DNA from: Oscarella lobularis
Lineage: Eukaryota > Porifera > Homoscleromorpha > Homosclerophorida > Oscarellidae
Direction: 5' to 3'
NCBI RefSeq assembly: GCF_947507565.1
Contig: NC_089177.1
Coordinates: 3,472,001 to 3,536,000, forward strand
DNA length: 64,000 nucleotides
Position numbers and translations under genes: made by a program. The notes under the pieces were generated by a model, which made no database searches, had not been told where the DNA came from, and saw nothing but the letters and a program-made list of their open reading frames with translations. Shown here piece by piece: positions 44,416 to 56,568 of the stretch (within the stretch, counting starts at the first letter, position 1; every line of letters begins with the position of its first letter).

Positions 44416-47119
44416 ATGAACACCAGCGATGCCGATGTGGGCATGTTGAAGCGTCCTACCGGCAAAAGATCGCGATTAAAACGCGCAATCGATCGCATTC
44501 TATCCGAACCGGCGAAAAACGAAGTGGCAGGACTGTGGCGCTTGGCTTGGCCAACTGTAGCGAGACAGATCATATCTCGACGGACCGTGAATTTGTCTCG
44601 AATCTAGATTCTTTTCAGCATTCTGCACTATTCGTTACCTACAGTGACCGCTCTCTTTTGTGGTCATTTAGGAAAAGTGGAATTGGCTGCCGTAGGTGAG
44701 CCCTTTGAGTCAACATTTGAAAATGATATTGATACGTGTCCTCATAGGTATCGGCACTTCGGTGAGTTCCTCAATCTCTTTTTCTCTTGCTCTATTTTTT
44801 GCTTCTACTGTTTCCAGTTTACTAATGTCACTGGTGTGTCCGTTGTTGCTGGCCTTTTGTCCGCCTGTGATACGTTGTTCTCACAGGTACACCTTTAGGA
44901 AATCTCAGACTAGCTTAAAATTTTTTCCAACAGGCTTACGGAGCTAAGAAAAAACGCCTGATTGGAGTGATTTTGCAAAGAGGTGCGTGCCTACAAAGAA
45001 GTTATATATCGACTCGGTCAATTTTATTGAATTTGATGCCAGCTATTCTTTTTACGGGGCTCTTTGTTTTTCCTATTGCGGGACTGTGGCTCAACGCAGA
45101 GTCTCTTCTCCTTCTAATAGGATACGCAAAAGACGTTGCAAGGTTTTTAATTAATTAATTAATTAATGAAATTCTGCTGCTCGAGAGTTCCTTCTTTAGT
45201 CAAGCAGCGCTTTTTGTTCGAATTCAAATCGTTGGCCTTCCAGTCAGTGTAAACGCTAGTCAAATAAACGAGTAGAAATAAACAATTGTTTTTCAGAGTG
45301 TAATTGTATATACAACACTTCGAAAATTTCTTCTCAATCAGGTCTTCAAATTTTGCTACACGTGCTAGTCTCATCACTACTCGATAGAATCACGTGAAAT
45401 TGCCATTAATCGTCGCTTTTGTTATCACCTGTCTGGCTGTAGTACTGAACTCTATTCTGATATTTGGCTTTCATGGAAAAATTGAGTGGGTCTCCAGAGA
45501 TAACGCTTTCTGACGTCCAGCGAATGTTATCATTGCAGAGCGGCAGCAATTGTTCAAGCCATCTGTCAATTCCTTCAGCCATTTCTTCTACTCGGTTTGG
45601 TAAAGTGGAAAACGCCGGAAAATTTGGCTGATTGTTGGGACGGTGAGTCCGTTGTCTCAACAGAAGTGACACTCTAATTCTTTATCTAGGCTTGTCGTGG
45701 GAAGCTTTGTATGATTGGAAGGGTTTTAGCAGGCTAGCGTTTCCGGGTATGTCGTTGACGTGCATGGAATGGTGGAGCTACGAAGTGTGTATTCTTATAT
45801 CTGGTATCATATGTGTATATACATGTCGTTTAGCCTGTAGTCTTGGTTGTCTTTCAGGCATTCTTAGCACTTTGGATGCGGCCACGTTCGTCGCCTGCTT
45901 TACCCTAATCAACGTTCTGTATATGGTCTCTCTCGGATTTGCGATTTCTGCCTCTGTTCGCGTGGGACAATTTCTCGGTGCAGACGAGCCCAACAATGCA
46001 AAGAGGACAGGAAAAGTCGCAGTTATTCTTATAGGTAACAGACGAAAAAAATAACGTATCTGTAAAATATCGGACATTTTATGCTCTTAGCGCTGTGGGG
46101 AATATTAGAATGCCTCGTTCTATTTCTCGCTCGTAATCAGATAGGACGGATATTTTCCAATGATAGGTGCTATTCATTTGACTCAATGTTCGACGTGATC
46201 AACGTTTTTTAATTAATTAATTAATAGAGACGTCATTGATCTTATTGGAAAATCGTTGAAAATCGTTTGCGTTGTTGTATTCTTTGATGACCTTCAGGTC
46301 AGTCGTCCTTCATATTGATTCGATTTTTTTCTATGTTGTTAGACTGTCGTGGGCGGTATTTATCGCGGGTCTGGACGCCAAGCGACGGGAGCATGTATTG
46401 CCTTTGTCAGCTACTACGTATTGGCACTGCCTATAGGCATTCCACTGGCTCTTTTGACGACTTTGAACGTTGTTGGATTTTGGGTAGGCATTCTCTGCGG
46501 AGTTGTATTTCAGGTGATAAAATTCGCTAAGGAATGTATAGCGGCGGCAAAAATCTATGTTTAGTTCGTTGCTGGCATTTTTGTGGTTTTGTGCTCAGAT
46601 TGGAAATTATTGGCTAAAAAGGTTTTGGTCTGCCTTTTTTTGATTTAAATTTTTGACGTATATTGTGCTTCTAAGGCCAGAGCTCGTATGGAGAAAGCAG
46701 AAGCCAATGGAGAAGCAAGAGGGTCTTCAGTAGAACCAAGCAATGATATCAATTCAGATGTGACTGAACTGCTCACTTCCGATGAATCAATAGAAGAGGC
46801 AACTGAAGAAAGGTTGCAGCCTGAGGTTAGCAGAAAAGGTTTGAGACCGAAGGACTTTCGTGCAAAAGTGATTCGTCTCATCATATTATATTCTATTGGT
46901 TTGGCTGTTTTGACGTCGGCTGGAATTGCTAGTCAATACAAGCCGACTAATGGGAACGACAATTGCTCGTCGAATAAGTCTGAAAATGTCATGAGTAATT
47001 TGACGTCTTGCGTCAATACGTCATTGTCATCATCAATAGTGATGCCTAGCACTCTGGCGTTTACGCTAAAGCCATCTCCAACCGTGAAACCGAGAATTCA
47101 AGTAAAAGAACTGAGTTAA
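44416..47119 (+). CDS. SLC47-type MATE multidrug/toxin extrusion transporter, copy 2
   Basis: This is a paralogue of the gene at 39646. The ATG at 44416 begins MNTSDADVGMLKRPTGKRS; the frame upstream only reaches a TTG. Matching membrane blocks are VTALFCGHLGKVELAAVG, FTNVTGVSVVAGLLSACDTLFSQ, LFTGLFVFPIAGLWLNAES, LSWEALYDWKGFSRLAFPGM, CMEWWSYEVCILISG, GFAISASVRVGQFLGADEP and TVVGGIYRGSGRQATGACIAF. The cytosolic C-terminal region is acidic, and a last helix (VIRLIILYSIGLAVLTSAGIA) precedes a Ser/Thr/Asn-rich tail with several N-glycosylation sequons (e.g. NLTS, NTSL). The stop is TAA at 47117-47119. Identity to copy 1 is high in the helices and low in the tails, so the duplication is not recent. 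Exon joins between 45160 and 45640 are the least certain. Confidence 0.88.
45144..45167. repeat. (TTAA)n simple repeat in a MATE copy 2 intron
   Basis: About five TTAA units. A shorter run of the same unit occurs at about 46209-46227, in another intron of the same gene. Confidence 0.8.
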
Positions 47120-47345
47120 AATTGAAAAAAAAATGAGAGTATTGTTTTAGATCTCTGCCGCCACGATACCGCCAAGCTCTAGCTCTATAAAAGCAACAAT
47201 ATCAAGCTAAGACTATGTCCCATTCTTTTTTTGTGAGGCTTCTTTTTTTGTCTAATTACGAGGTATTTTCCGGAAGTGGATTCCACGTGACTTACATCCA
47301 CACCGTCCAAAGCGCGTCTGCGTAGTGGACTTGTTTGGAAAAAAT

Positions 47346-50300
47346 ATGGAATCGCAGCCCGATTTCTTCGGTACAGGAAAAGCGCGCGTCACTCACAGAC
47401 ACGTCGAACGACCTTTCTAGCTCACGCGAAGCGCCTGCTACCCGTCGACGCCGAAATATGCGTCAAGAAAGTCGTCCAACTCGAAACCCAAAAAGAACGG
47501 CTCGAACCGCGCGGATTGGTACGGATAACGGGAAAAGTGGCGAGAGAGTCTCGTCGCGATGAGATCGAAGCCCCGGCGAATAGGCAATAAAAGCGTTTAT
47601 ACAGATCGTTACCAAACGGCGCATCTTCGTTTTCTCGCAAGGGAAAGGCTTGTCGAAGGTGTGGAAAGCGTCGAGCGCGTGCACGCCGTCTTTTTATTCG
47701 ACTCCCTTTTGTCGCTAGATCGAGAACAACTTTCACTTTTTGGCAATCTCGCGTTTCGAAAGCGTCAATCCGAATCAGGTAGACGTCGCGACGCGCGGGG
47801 GGAATATTTAGGTACAAAGGGCAAGTTTCGTAATTCCAGCTCGTCATCGCCGTCGGAAATCATTCGTACGCGTTTCGCGTCAAAGCGGGCGACGCCGACG
47901 AAGTGATAGCGAGCGTGTTGACAGCGTTGCGATCGAATTTGCCCCAAACGCCGTTGGAGTACGCGCGAGCGATTCGATCTTCCTTTCTTTGTCTTCTATC
48001 GTCTTTCTAGATCGATTATCAAGTGGAGCGTCAAACCGGACGGTCGATCGGAGTCGATTCAAAGCCTCGTCGCTTCGGCAACCGATTCGCAGCACTCGGG
48101 CGACGCCGGACCGTGCGGTGAGGAAAAAAATTTTTTTGAGTCATGATGCCGGGCGAGTGGAATGTTCTCGTCGTTTTAGGCGGCTTTGCTGGGATCTATG
48201 CGTTCGTGTGCAATTTCTATCACACGGAATTCCGCGCGGAAGTAGAATGGGTGCGAAAGTTTTTGACTGACGTGTTTTGTTTGATGTTTATTGTTTTTTT
48301 TTACAGGACATCAATACCATCTATCATTCTCACGCTACGAGGCAATTGGATTTGCGCGATTTTGATCATCTGGTTCCCAGGTGAGACGAGAGAATTCCTT
48401 TGAATGAATCCTCGACGAGTTTCCATAGGGACTTGGTGCCCATAATCGCCACCTTGGCACATAACACTTGGTTCACAAAACTGTCGTCTCATGGAATCAA
48501 ACTGGTACTGGGAAACGACAGCAAGAAAAAAACACCTATTTTTTTTCAGAGTCAGGATGCCATTGATGCTATAGCTAAAGTCTTGGAACTCTCTCCCGCT
48601 TTGGAGGAATTGAGTTTGGAAACGGCTGGCCTGACAAAGTAGCACATGCACGTCATCTTTAGTCTGACTATGTGTATTGAAATTGACTAGGGATTCTGTT
48701 CCGAAGCTGGCTACTAGTCTACAAAGTAACAGTCGTTCTGTTCTCCGTTCTTTAGATTTTTCTGGCAATCTATTGGAGGACAGAGGTAGATATTTGTTAT
48801 TAGTGCCAAATGAATTAATTTTTTTCAAGGTGTATCGAGTCTTGCCGCTGTAATTGGAGATCTTGATCACGGGTTAGATGTATTGAAATTGGCTAAAGTT
48901 GGCATGACTGCAAGAGGTTTGCGTGTGCGCTTATGTCTAGTTTTTGGATTCTTTATTTCTACTTCTAGGCGTGGCCTCTTTGAGTCAAGCGCTCAAGAAA
49001 AACGAGCACAATTTTAGAAGTTTGAAAATGTTTGCCTTGTCACATGACATCATCATATTGTCTCTATTTATGTTCTTTTTAGACTTAAACTGTCCGACAA
49101 TGCAATCAACCCGGAAGGAGTCCAGGCAAGGTTATTATCTGATTAGTGAAAAATTATAGAATGTCTCGGAAAAAGGCCTTGATGGAATTTTTAATTGGCA
49201 ACAACGTTGTGCAACAATTAGAATTATCAAAAACGAGTTGTGCCTTGGAAAAGGTGATGAGAGAATTTATGACGTCAATAAGTCTTTTATCTCCTCGGTC
49301 AAAGATTTTCGACGGATTACTCCGAGGATGTTGTCCCAATTTACAACATTTGGACGTATCCAACAATCGCTATTCCGTTCGGTGGGAAGAAAAAAAGACG
49401 CATACTTTTTCTCACGCAATTTCCGTCTCATACAGAAAGGGGGCTAAGGATGTTTTCGTTCCGGAAGCCATTTACCGGGTTTCGCCACTTTCATTCGATA
49501 AGACTCCAACCCCTAACGCATGTCTCATAGTTCTTCTCCAAAGCGACGCAAATCAAAACAGTGTCGCTTGCCCACTGCAAGTTTCCGCCCGAAGCACTAA
49601 AGTACATTGCGTCAATTCATCTCTATTTCACGTGCACGCATTTAATTATTTAGAGCCGTACTGAAAGGGCTCAGTGAAAACAAAGCCGTATCGAAAGTTG
49701 AACTTCATCTCGGTTGGAATGAGGTACTAGCAAGAGTGTCTATAAATAAATAAATAAATACGTATACTGCATGCAAAGGTTCCAATAGTTTCATTATTTA
49801 AATAAAGTCTTTACATGAGGATTTTTTCAATGTATAGCTTGGCTCGGCTGGAGCGACTGTCCTTATCTCCCTTCTTCCTCGTATTCGCTGCTTGGCGTCG
49901 TTGGATTTGACCAGTAACGGTGCGTTTTCGCCTATTGTTTTTGTCTCTGCAAAAGAAATTGAATTTTCCTTTGCAGATCTCGAAGGTGACATGACGGATG
50001 TCTGCAAGGCCATCAGGGAGTGCCCGTCATCGCTGAAAAAACTGAAATTAGGAGACAATTTTAAATCGCAAAAGTGAGCCAATTTCGACATTCAATTAGC
50101 GCAAACCTCGGTTTCCTTAGGGGAAGAAGCGTCGTGGCTGTCGAAGCGGTAGCCAGTCTGCTGTCCTCCGAAAACTGCGTAGGGCAAACGCGATTTTGAT
50201 CACTTTTTTAGAGCGAGATCTTTTGTCTAGGGTATCGAAGTCCTGTCTGTGGCAGATTCAAAATTGAAGCATCTCATGGCCAACCTCTTGGACACTCTTT

Positions 50301-53300
50301 CAACAAGCGAATCTCTTGTTGAGATAGATATTAGGTACCATAGTAGACGTTTTGGACGAGACGTTTAGATGAGAATGACGAATTCGCAGCGGGAATTCCA
50401 TGGGGGACAGAGGCGCACGCATGCTGGCCAGGGCTCTGCAAGTGAACACGACCATAAAGCAAGGCTTCGTATACCGAGATAGGCAGAGAGACGAGAAGAA
50501 AGAATTGTCTTCATTGTAGGACGATTTACTGGGATAAGAACAGCGTGGGTCCCGCCGGATTTCGCGACGTCGCCGTCGCATTAAAAGAGTACGAGAGCGA
50601 AAGAGATTGTAGACGGGGAGGGAGAAAAATTAATTTTCCTTAGAAATCACTCACTTCTGGAAATGCCGACTCCGATTCACGACGCTGCCGCTCATCTCAA
50701 GGACGGAGTGCAGTCTTATCTACTCGACGTTCGTCTCAACTGCTCAGGACGTCGACGTCGAAAATTCGTTTTTTTTTAGATTCAAAGCGCTCTGAATCGT
50801 AATCATTCGATACAGCGTCTCGAAGTGGATCAGGCGATGCGACGGCAAGAACAGATTATGCTAAGCACGACTCAACAGCAGGTAAACGAAAATCTTTATT
50901 TTTTTTCTATTCTCTCTCTCTACAGAATCATATTTCCTCAGGTGGCCGATAGAGAGATCGTCAATTTACAGGATCTCCTACTCTCGGTCGACCCCGAGGC
51001 AATTGAAAACAGAGACGAAATCGATGCGTTGATAAACGAAGCCAACAAAACATCTCACGTAGATTTTTATTTTTAGAGGATGAGACGGCTTTCGTTTGAG
51101 TTTCGTCTAGCTCCTGATGCGCCTTCACTCTCAAGAGTACGAAGACAAGCTGAGCGACTCGATTCGTAGTCATCTTCGAGCGGCGGCGACGAACGCTCAC
51201 AAGTTCGTCGCGGATACGATTTTTCAGGAGAATTCGTCGAGAATGTTGAGCGCCGTTGAAGCGATTTATCCGTCTCTCGTCTCCGACGAGGTATGTTCTG
51301 TCAGTTCCTAGGTCATCCTCTCGTGCATTTTTCTCGTGCAGTTGAAGGGCAGTCTGACTCAAATTGTCGACGAAAACGCGTCTATGCCTTTGGATTTCAT
51401 TAGCGATATATTTACCCAAGGGATTGGAGTTGACGTGACAGCGAAAGTCTGGTAAACTGACTGTCTATTCGAAGGTATTGTTTTTTTTTACTTTTCCCCG
51501 TACTGTCTTTAGTCAGGTGAGTTATGACGTCGCTGTTGAGCTGTCCGAGGGGGTCGTCGACGCGCTGAAACGTCGTCTGCAAGAGCGCAAGGAGACCCTT
51601 GTGAGCTCTCTTTTCCTGCAGTGATGATGAAAAAAGTACGCTTGGGGAATTTTAGATAGCGCTGCATGATAAACAGGAAGCGGAAGCGGAGAAGATTCGT
51701 CAGGCGGAGAAATTACGAGCTGAAGAAGAAAAAGCTGCCGCCGCTGCCGCCGCCGCTGCGGCAGCAGAAGCGGAGGAGAAGGCAGAGGAAAAGAAACCTG
51801 CTACTCAATCGGAACCGGACTCGGCCCCCCCGGCCACAGAAGAGCCGGATCTAGGCAGAGGGAACCTTATTGTAAGTTCCGTAGAATTTAATATGACTTC
51901 ATAATGTCTCTTTTCTTTAGAGCCAGTTAAAGAAGCAAACGTTGCGACAGAGACCGGGATCAATTAATCGTTAGTGAACCGTTTGGGCGTCGTGTTGGTG
52001 TCGAGTTGACTTTTTCTAGTTGACGATGCTTCTTTGAAACCGACCGGTCCTAAATTGGATCACCTAACCAAGGATCGGCCTCGGCCGAGAAAGGCGTTTC
52101 GGCCGACGGCGCGTCCTTCGTTCCGAGGTCCGGCAGATCTGTTTGCTGCCAGCGACGAGTCGGGTGAAACCGACGGACAGGCTAGAGGGTGAAAATATGG
52201 AAGAAATGCTATTTTTCTTTGCGAATTCGAGGTGTTTAGTTTGTCGCCCCTGGCCAAAACGGAAGAGAGAAAAGCAGCTGAGAAGGCGAAAAATGTTGTT
52301 GAATGAAGAATTTTGATAGGATTACGTTCACTTTTCGTGTTTAGGCGAAGGAAAAATCGAAAACTGTTCAATTTCCTCTGACTGAGCCAAAGTCAAAGGC
52401 GAGTCAAAACAGGCGAGAATATTTGAGACTCAAAACTGATTTTATGCAGGAGAAAGAAAGGAAAGAGAAAAAGGACAAGGACAAGGAGAAAGACAAGAAA
52501 GAAAAGGACAAGGACAAGGAGAAAGACAAGAAAGAAAAGGAAAAGAAAGAGAAAGAAAAGAAAGAGAAAGAAAAGAAGGAGAAAGAAAAGGAGAAGAAGG
52601 AGAAGAAGTCGCTCTGTGTAGACTTAGTGTTTTAAGTTCTCACGTTGATTTTTTTGTAGGAGTAGCAGTGTGCTAAAGAAGTTTGCCGCTGTCGGCAGGA
52701 GAAAGAGCTACTCGACTGAGGAGGAACCGACGGCGGCAGAGAAAGCAATAGAAGCGCCGGCCACGATTGCAGAAAAACCGGCCGAAAAACCGGTAGAAAA
52801 ACCACTAGAACAGCCGGCAGAAAAGCCGGCAGAAAAAGTGGGACCTATGGGACCTATGACAGCAGTCAAAGAAACGAAATTGCCGTCGCTTGGAATCGGA
52901 TTTGGAGCATCAGTTAACGCCGAAATAAAGAAAAAGAACGTGGAAAAGAAAGATGGGGATGAGAAGGAGACAAAAACCGAACCCGAAACGAAAGCAGGAG
53001 AAAAATCCGAATTGCCGTCGCTTGGAATCGGATTTGGAGCATCAGTTGTCGCCGAAATAAAGAAAAAGAACGTGGAAAAGAAAGATGGGGATGAGAAGAA
53101 GACAAAAACCGAACCCGAAACGAAAGCAGAAGAGAAATCCGACGAGGCAGCGGTTCATCCTCAAGCCAAACCAAGGCCGGTCGGTGTTAAACCTGGACCA
53201 AGGGCATTGCCAGCGGATTTGAAGCAAGTGCAAGAGCGTAAGGTAAGAAGAAATCAACTCGCTTTGCTTTATTATTAAATAGAGGGATGGCTCGTTTTAG

Positions 53301-54249
53301 GTGACGCTAGCAAAAAGTCCTCCGGCGGTTGCCGCGAAGCCCAGGCCCACGCCATCGCCACGCCCGCGAAAGAAGGAGTTGGTCGTGGAACAGGTTGAAG
53401 TGAAGAAGGCCGACGTGATACCGGCGGCCAGCGATGACGAAGGACTTGTCGATGCCGATGCTCCGGTTGCCAAGGCGACTGTTGTTGAGTCGGTGGAAGC
53501 GAAAGTCGTGGAACAGCGCAAAGAGGAGGCGGAAATTGGTGCGGCTAAGGTCGTGTCTGTCGAGAGGACGGAGAGTCAGGTTGAAGCTGGAGATGGAACG
53601 GCTGGTGCGGTAAAAGAGGAGGAGGATATGAAAAAGGAGGATGAGGCGACTGCTGAGAAAGAGACGAAGGGGACTGACGGGGGAGAGGAATCTGATAAAA
53701 AAGAAGAGAAATCCGATGAAAAGGGGCTCGTTGATGCAAAGGACGATAGCCAGGAGGAAAAGGCTGTGAAGGAGGAGAAAGAGGAGAAGGAGAAGGAGAA
53801 GGAGGAGGAGGAGGAGGAGAAACCTGAAGTAAACGAAGCTGAGAAAGCGCAAGAAGAGTCATCAAAGGATGGGGAGCCTGAAGCAAAGGAGGAATCAGTT
53901 ACTGAACCCGTAAAAGCCCGTGGCATAGCAAAAACGAAAGTTTCTTATTGCCTTGTTGTGTTTGTAGAAAAAGATCGAAGAAGAGTCGCAACAAGAGCCG
54001 GCCTCTGATGAAACGAAAAAGGAAGACAAAAAAGAGGAGAAGAAGGAACCTGAGGAGGAGGAAGAGGAGAAATCAACTTCTGAACCAAAGGTAGAAACCG
54101 CTGATAGTCAGAAAGCGGAAACGTCAGTTTCGACCGAAACTGACGGTTCGAATGGGCCGCCACCCTCTGGTAGTGGTAGTGATGGCAACAAAGAAGGCTC
54201 TAAACAGCCTTTTCAACTTATTGAAGACATGGAAGCCACTTTTGTTTAG
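47346..54249 (+). CDS. CARMIL: CARMIL, capping-protein regulator with LRR domain
   Basis: This is an actin regulator that binds capping protein and weakens its hold on barbed ends. The N-terminal PH-like part includes ICVKKVVQLETQKERLEPRG and LVIAVGNHSYAFRVKAGDADEV. The leucine-rich repeat solenoid runs from about 48150 to 50700 (DLVPIIATLAHNTWFTKLSS, LEELSLETAGLTK, LDFSGNLLEDRGVSSLAAV and others). A helical dimerisation region follows (TSHLLMRLHSQEYEDKL onward). The capping-protein interaction motif reads LDHLTKDRPRPRKAFRP (about 52054-52105), matching LEHFTKLRPKRNKK in human CARMIL1. Further on is a CSI-like motif present twice, LGIGFGASVNAEIKKKN (52880-53143). Long Lys/Glu-rich linkers flank these. 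The end is EDMEATFV, TAG at 54247-54249, similar to the human end (EFIFV). The exons for the first 150 residues are uncertain. Confidence 0.9.
52446..52612 (+). repeat. Lys/Glu/Asp-coding tandem repeats in CARMIL
   Basis: Two copies of a 33-bp unit encoding DKDKEKDKKEK are followed by about four copies of a 15-bp KEKKE unit. The encoded stretch is a highly charged, probably helical or disordered linker between the CPI motif and the CSI-like repeats. Confidence 0.85.
52880..53143 (+). repeat. Two-copy 132-bp tandem repeat encoding a CSI-like motif in CARMIL
   Basis: Unit 1 is 52880-53011 and unit 2 is 53012-53143, 44 residues each. Each begins LPSLGIGFGASV, continues AEIKKKNVEKKDGDEK, and ends in a KTEPETKA spacer. 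They differ by only a few substitutions (for example NA versus VA after SV, KE versus KK later). Confidence 0.9.
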
Positions 54250-54372
54250 ATGTTTTAGCCGAGGAAAACTCATTTTTTTTGTTTTTGTTTTTGTTTTTAT
54301 GGCGTAAATACTGTAGGTCTAATTTTTTTTTCCCGGTAAAGAAGTTGCGACGAATTCCCGTATGCGGTAGCG

Positions 54373-56496
54373 ATGACGTTTAGATCGCCCCTCTTTGCGG
54401 CCCTTCTGCTCGCTTTTGCGACCGCCGAGTCGTCGGTAGTAGAACTAGATGACGAGTAAGGCAGCAAGAATGCTCGAAAGTCGACGCAATCGGTCTCCTC
54501 TTTGCGTTTCAGATTCGGCGAGAGTTGGAAAGCGAAAACGTGGCTCGTCATGGTACGCAAGCTCGAGTAGACCACCACGCGCACTCACAATTTTTACAGT
54601 TTTACGCTCCCTGGTGCGGCTATTGCAAAAGCTTCGCTCCCGTTTGGGAAGACGTGGGGAAAAGGCTACACAGTAGTCGCGACATGGACGTCCACGTGGG
54701 CAAACTGGATTGCACCCAGTACAAAGGCAAAGTCGACGGCATCGAGTCGTTGGCTTAGTTTTAAGATTTCCCTAGATTTGGCGTCTCAATTCGAAATCCG
54801 GGGAATGCCCACCGTCAAATTGTGAGATGTAGCACGTGACAATCATATTTTGTCTGATATTGAATTTAGATTTCATAAGGACAACGAGTATGCGTACGAA
54901 GGACGTAGAGAGGTTGATCACGTGGTCAAGTTTGTCAAAAGGGCAATTGGGTAAAGTGCTCAATTAATTAATTAAACAAAAATTTCATGGCTAATTGAAA
55001 ATCTATTTGCAGTCCAGCTGTTGTGCCTCTAAAGAAACGAAGCGAGATTGACGATGCGGTGAAAGAGAATACAGTTGCATTTGTTCTTGTGAATGGAAAC
55101 AAAAGAATCGAGGTTCTGTCTCCTCTATAATTGGTCCCAAGTTTCGAATCACTCTATTAGGAGATTTACGCTCGAGTTGCTCAAAAGCACATACTCACTG
55201 CCTCATTTTATTCCTTGCAAAGTTTTGACCTTAGAGCAGTAAAAAATTAGATACCATATAGATGTGATATGACCCTCTTTTCCCCCAAGGAACTTCATCT
55301 TGGAGATGGTCCTCACTTGGTTGTATTCAAGGACGGTAATTCTTACGTTTACCGTGATCCAAGAGGTTAGCTTGGCGTGCAACATAGATTAGTTGTATTT
55401 CTTTTATTATTATAAGGGTTTGATTCTGATGCGTTGACGGAATGGATCGAGCAAGAACAGTACACATCAGTAAGCCTTTTATTCTCTATCTTATTGACGT
55501 TTTCTCTCTCTTAGGCTTCCGGCGTTTCCTAGCATTGAATTATTTGAAATTCAAGATTATCTGGTTTCAAGTATTTATTTAATAAATGATTTAGTTTTGT
55601 GCCCACGTATGCATATCTGCCGTAGGCAAATTAATCGTTCTTTTTGCACTCGGAGACAAACAGAAGGAATATAAATTTATACCAAAGTAGGCTATTCGAT
55701 TTAAAAAAATTAGAGTACTGAATATATTTAACACTGTAGGAGCCTTGAAGCAGTAAAAAGTGTAGCAATTAGCCGAAAATTTCACCCAGAGTAATTAATT
55801 CACTTGCTCGTAGCATCTCAGAGTTGATCTTATTTTGAAGATTATATTTTGCTTCAATGGAACGCGAAGAAGTAGTGCAACGAGAGACTATGGCAGAACT
55901 GTCAGCGCCCTGCTTGGTCGTCTTCAATTTCTCGTCTAACGAATTTTATCCTTTCGAAAATGCAAGTTTCCTTGAAACCGCGTTCTCTCCTTAATAAATT
56001 GCTTCAGGATTTTTCCGTTCAAGCTATAGATCAGACTGGTCTGACAGCGTTTTTAGAGAAAATCAAAGCCGGAAGTATAGAGGTAGGCAGAGAGAGCAGG
56101 TGGTCTGCAGACTGAATTGACTTCTACAGCCACACGGAGGCAGGTCCTACTATCAAACCATAAGACGAGTAAGATGAAGAAGAATTTGCATTTTCTCTGT
56201 CTATGTACTGTATATCTTTCAGTTTCTGTGGGCTGTCAAAGACATGATTAAAGTTGAAAGTACGTAGATACTATTGTTCCATCTATATCTTTCTGTAGGG
56301 CATGTGGCACACTCAACCGGCAATGGTTGTCATTTTGGGTAGCCTCATCATTCTCCTATTTCTCGTTCTCCTCTTTGTCGCCTTCTGTGACGGTACAGAG
56401 GACCAACACCACAGCGAAACGAGCGAAACGAATGAGGGTCAAGACGAAAACAAAAGCAAGGAGCCGAGTTCGACGGGAAAAGAAAAGAGCGATTGA
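54373..56496 (+). CDS. TMX3: TMX3-like transmembrane thioredoxin-related protein
   Basis: This is an ER-membrane protein disulfide isomerase. A signal peptide (MTFRSPLFAALLLAFATAES) starts at 54373, followed by VVELDDEFGESWKAKTWLVM as in TMX3. The active-site exon reads FYAPWCGYCKSFAPVWEDVG (from 54599), then VGKLDCTQYK. QFEIRGMPTVKF carries the cis-proline loop, and a second thioredoxin-fold region follows with LVVFKDGNSYVYRD. A membrane helix (MVVILGSLIILLFLVLLFVAF, about 56320-56385) precedes an acidic, Ser/Glu-rich cytosolic tail ending GKEKSD, TGA at 56494-56496. The tail lacks an obvious KKxx retrieval signal at the very end. The active site is CGYC rather than the CGHC of human TMX3. 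The exons between 55100 and 56100 are approximate. Confidence 0.85.
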
Positions 56497-56568
56497 AAAA
56501 AAAAAACCCCGCTAGATTTCGAATTTGTAATCAGAAGCGAAAAAAGACTCTTAGATAGAAAAGAACGA

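Noticed and set aside
53307-53852. 181-codon minus-strand frame rich in Leu and Phe that looks like membrane segments
   Set aside because: It is the complement of Glu/Lys-coding repeats in CARMIL, which gives false hydrophobic runs.
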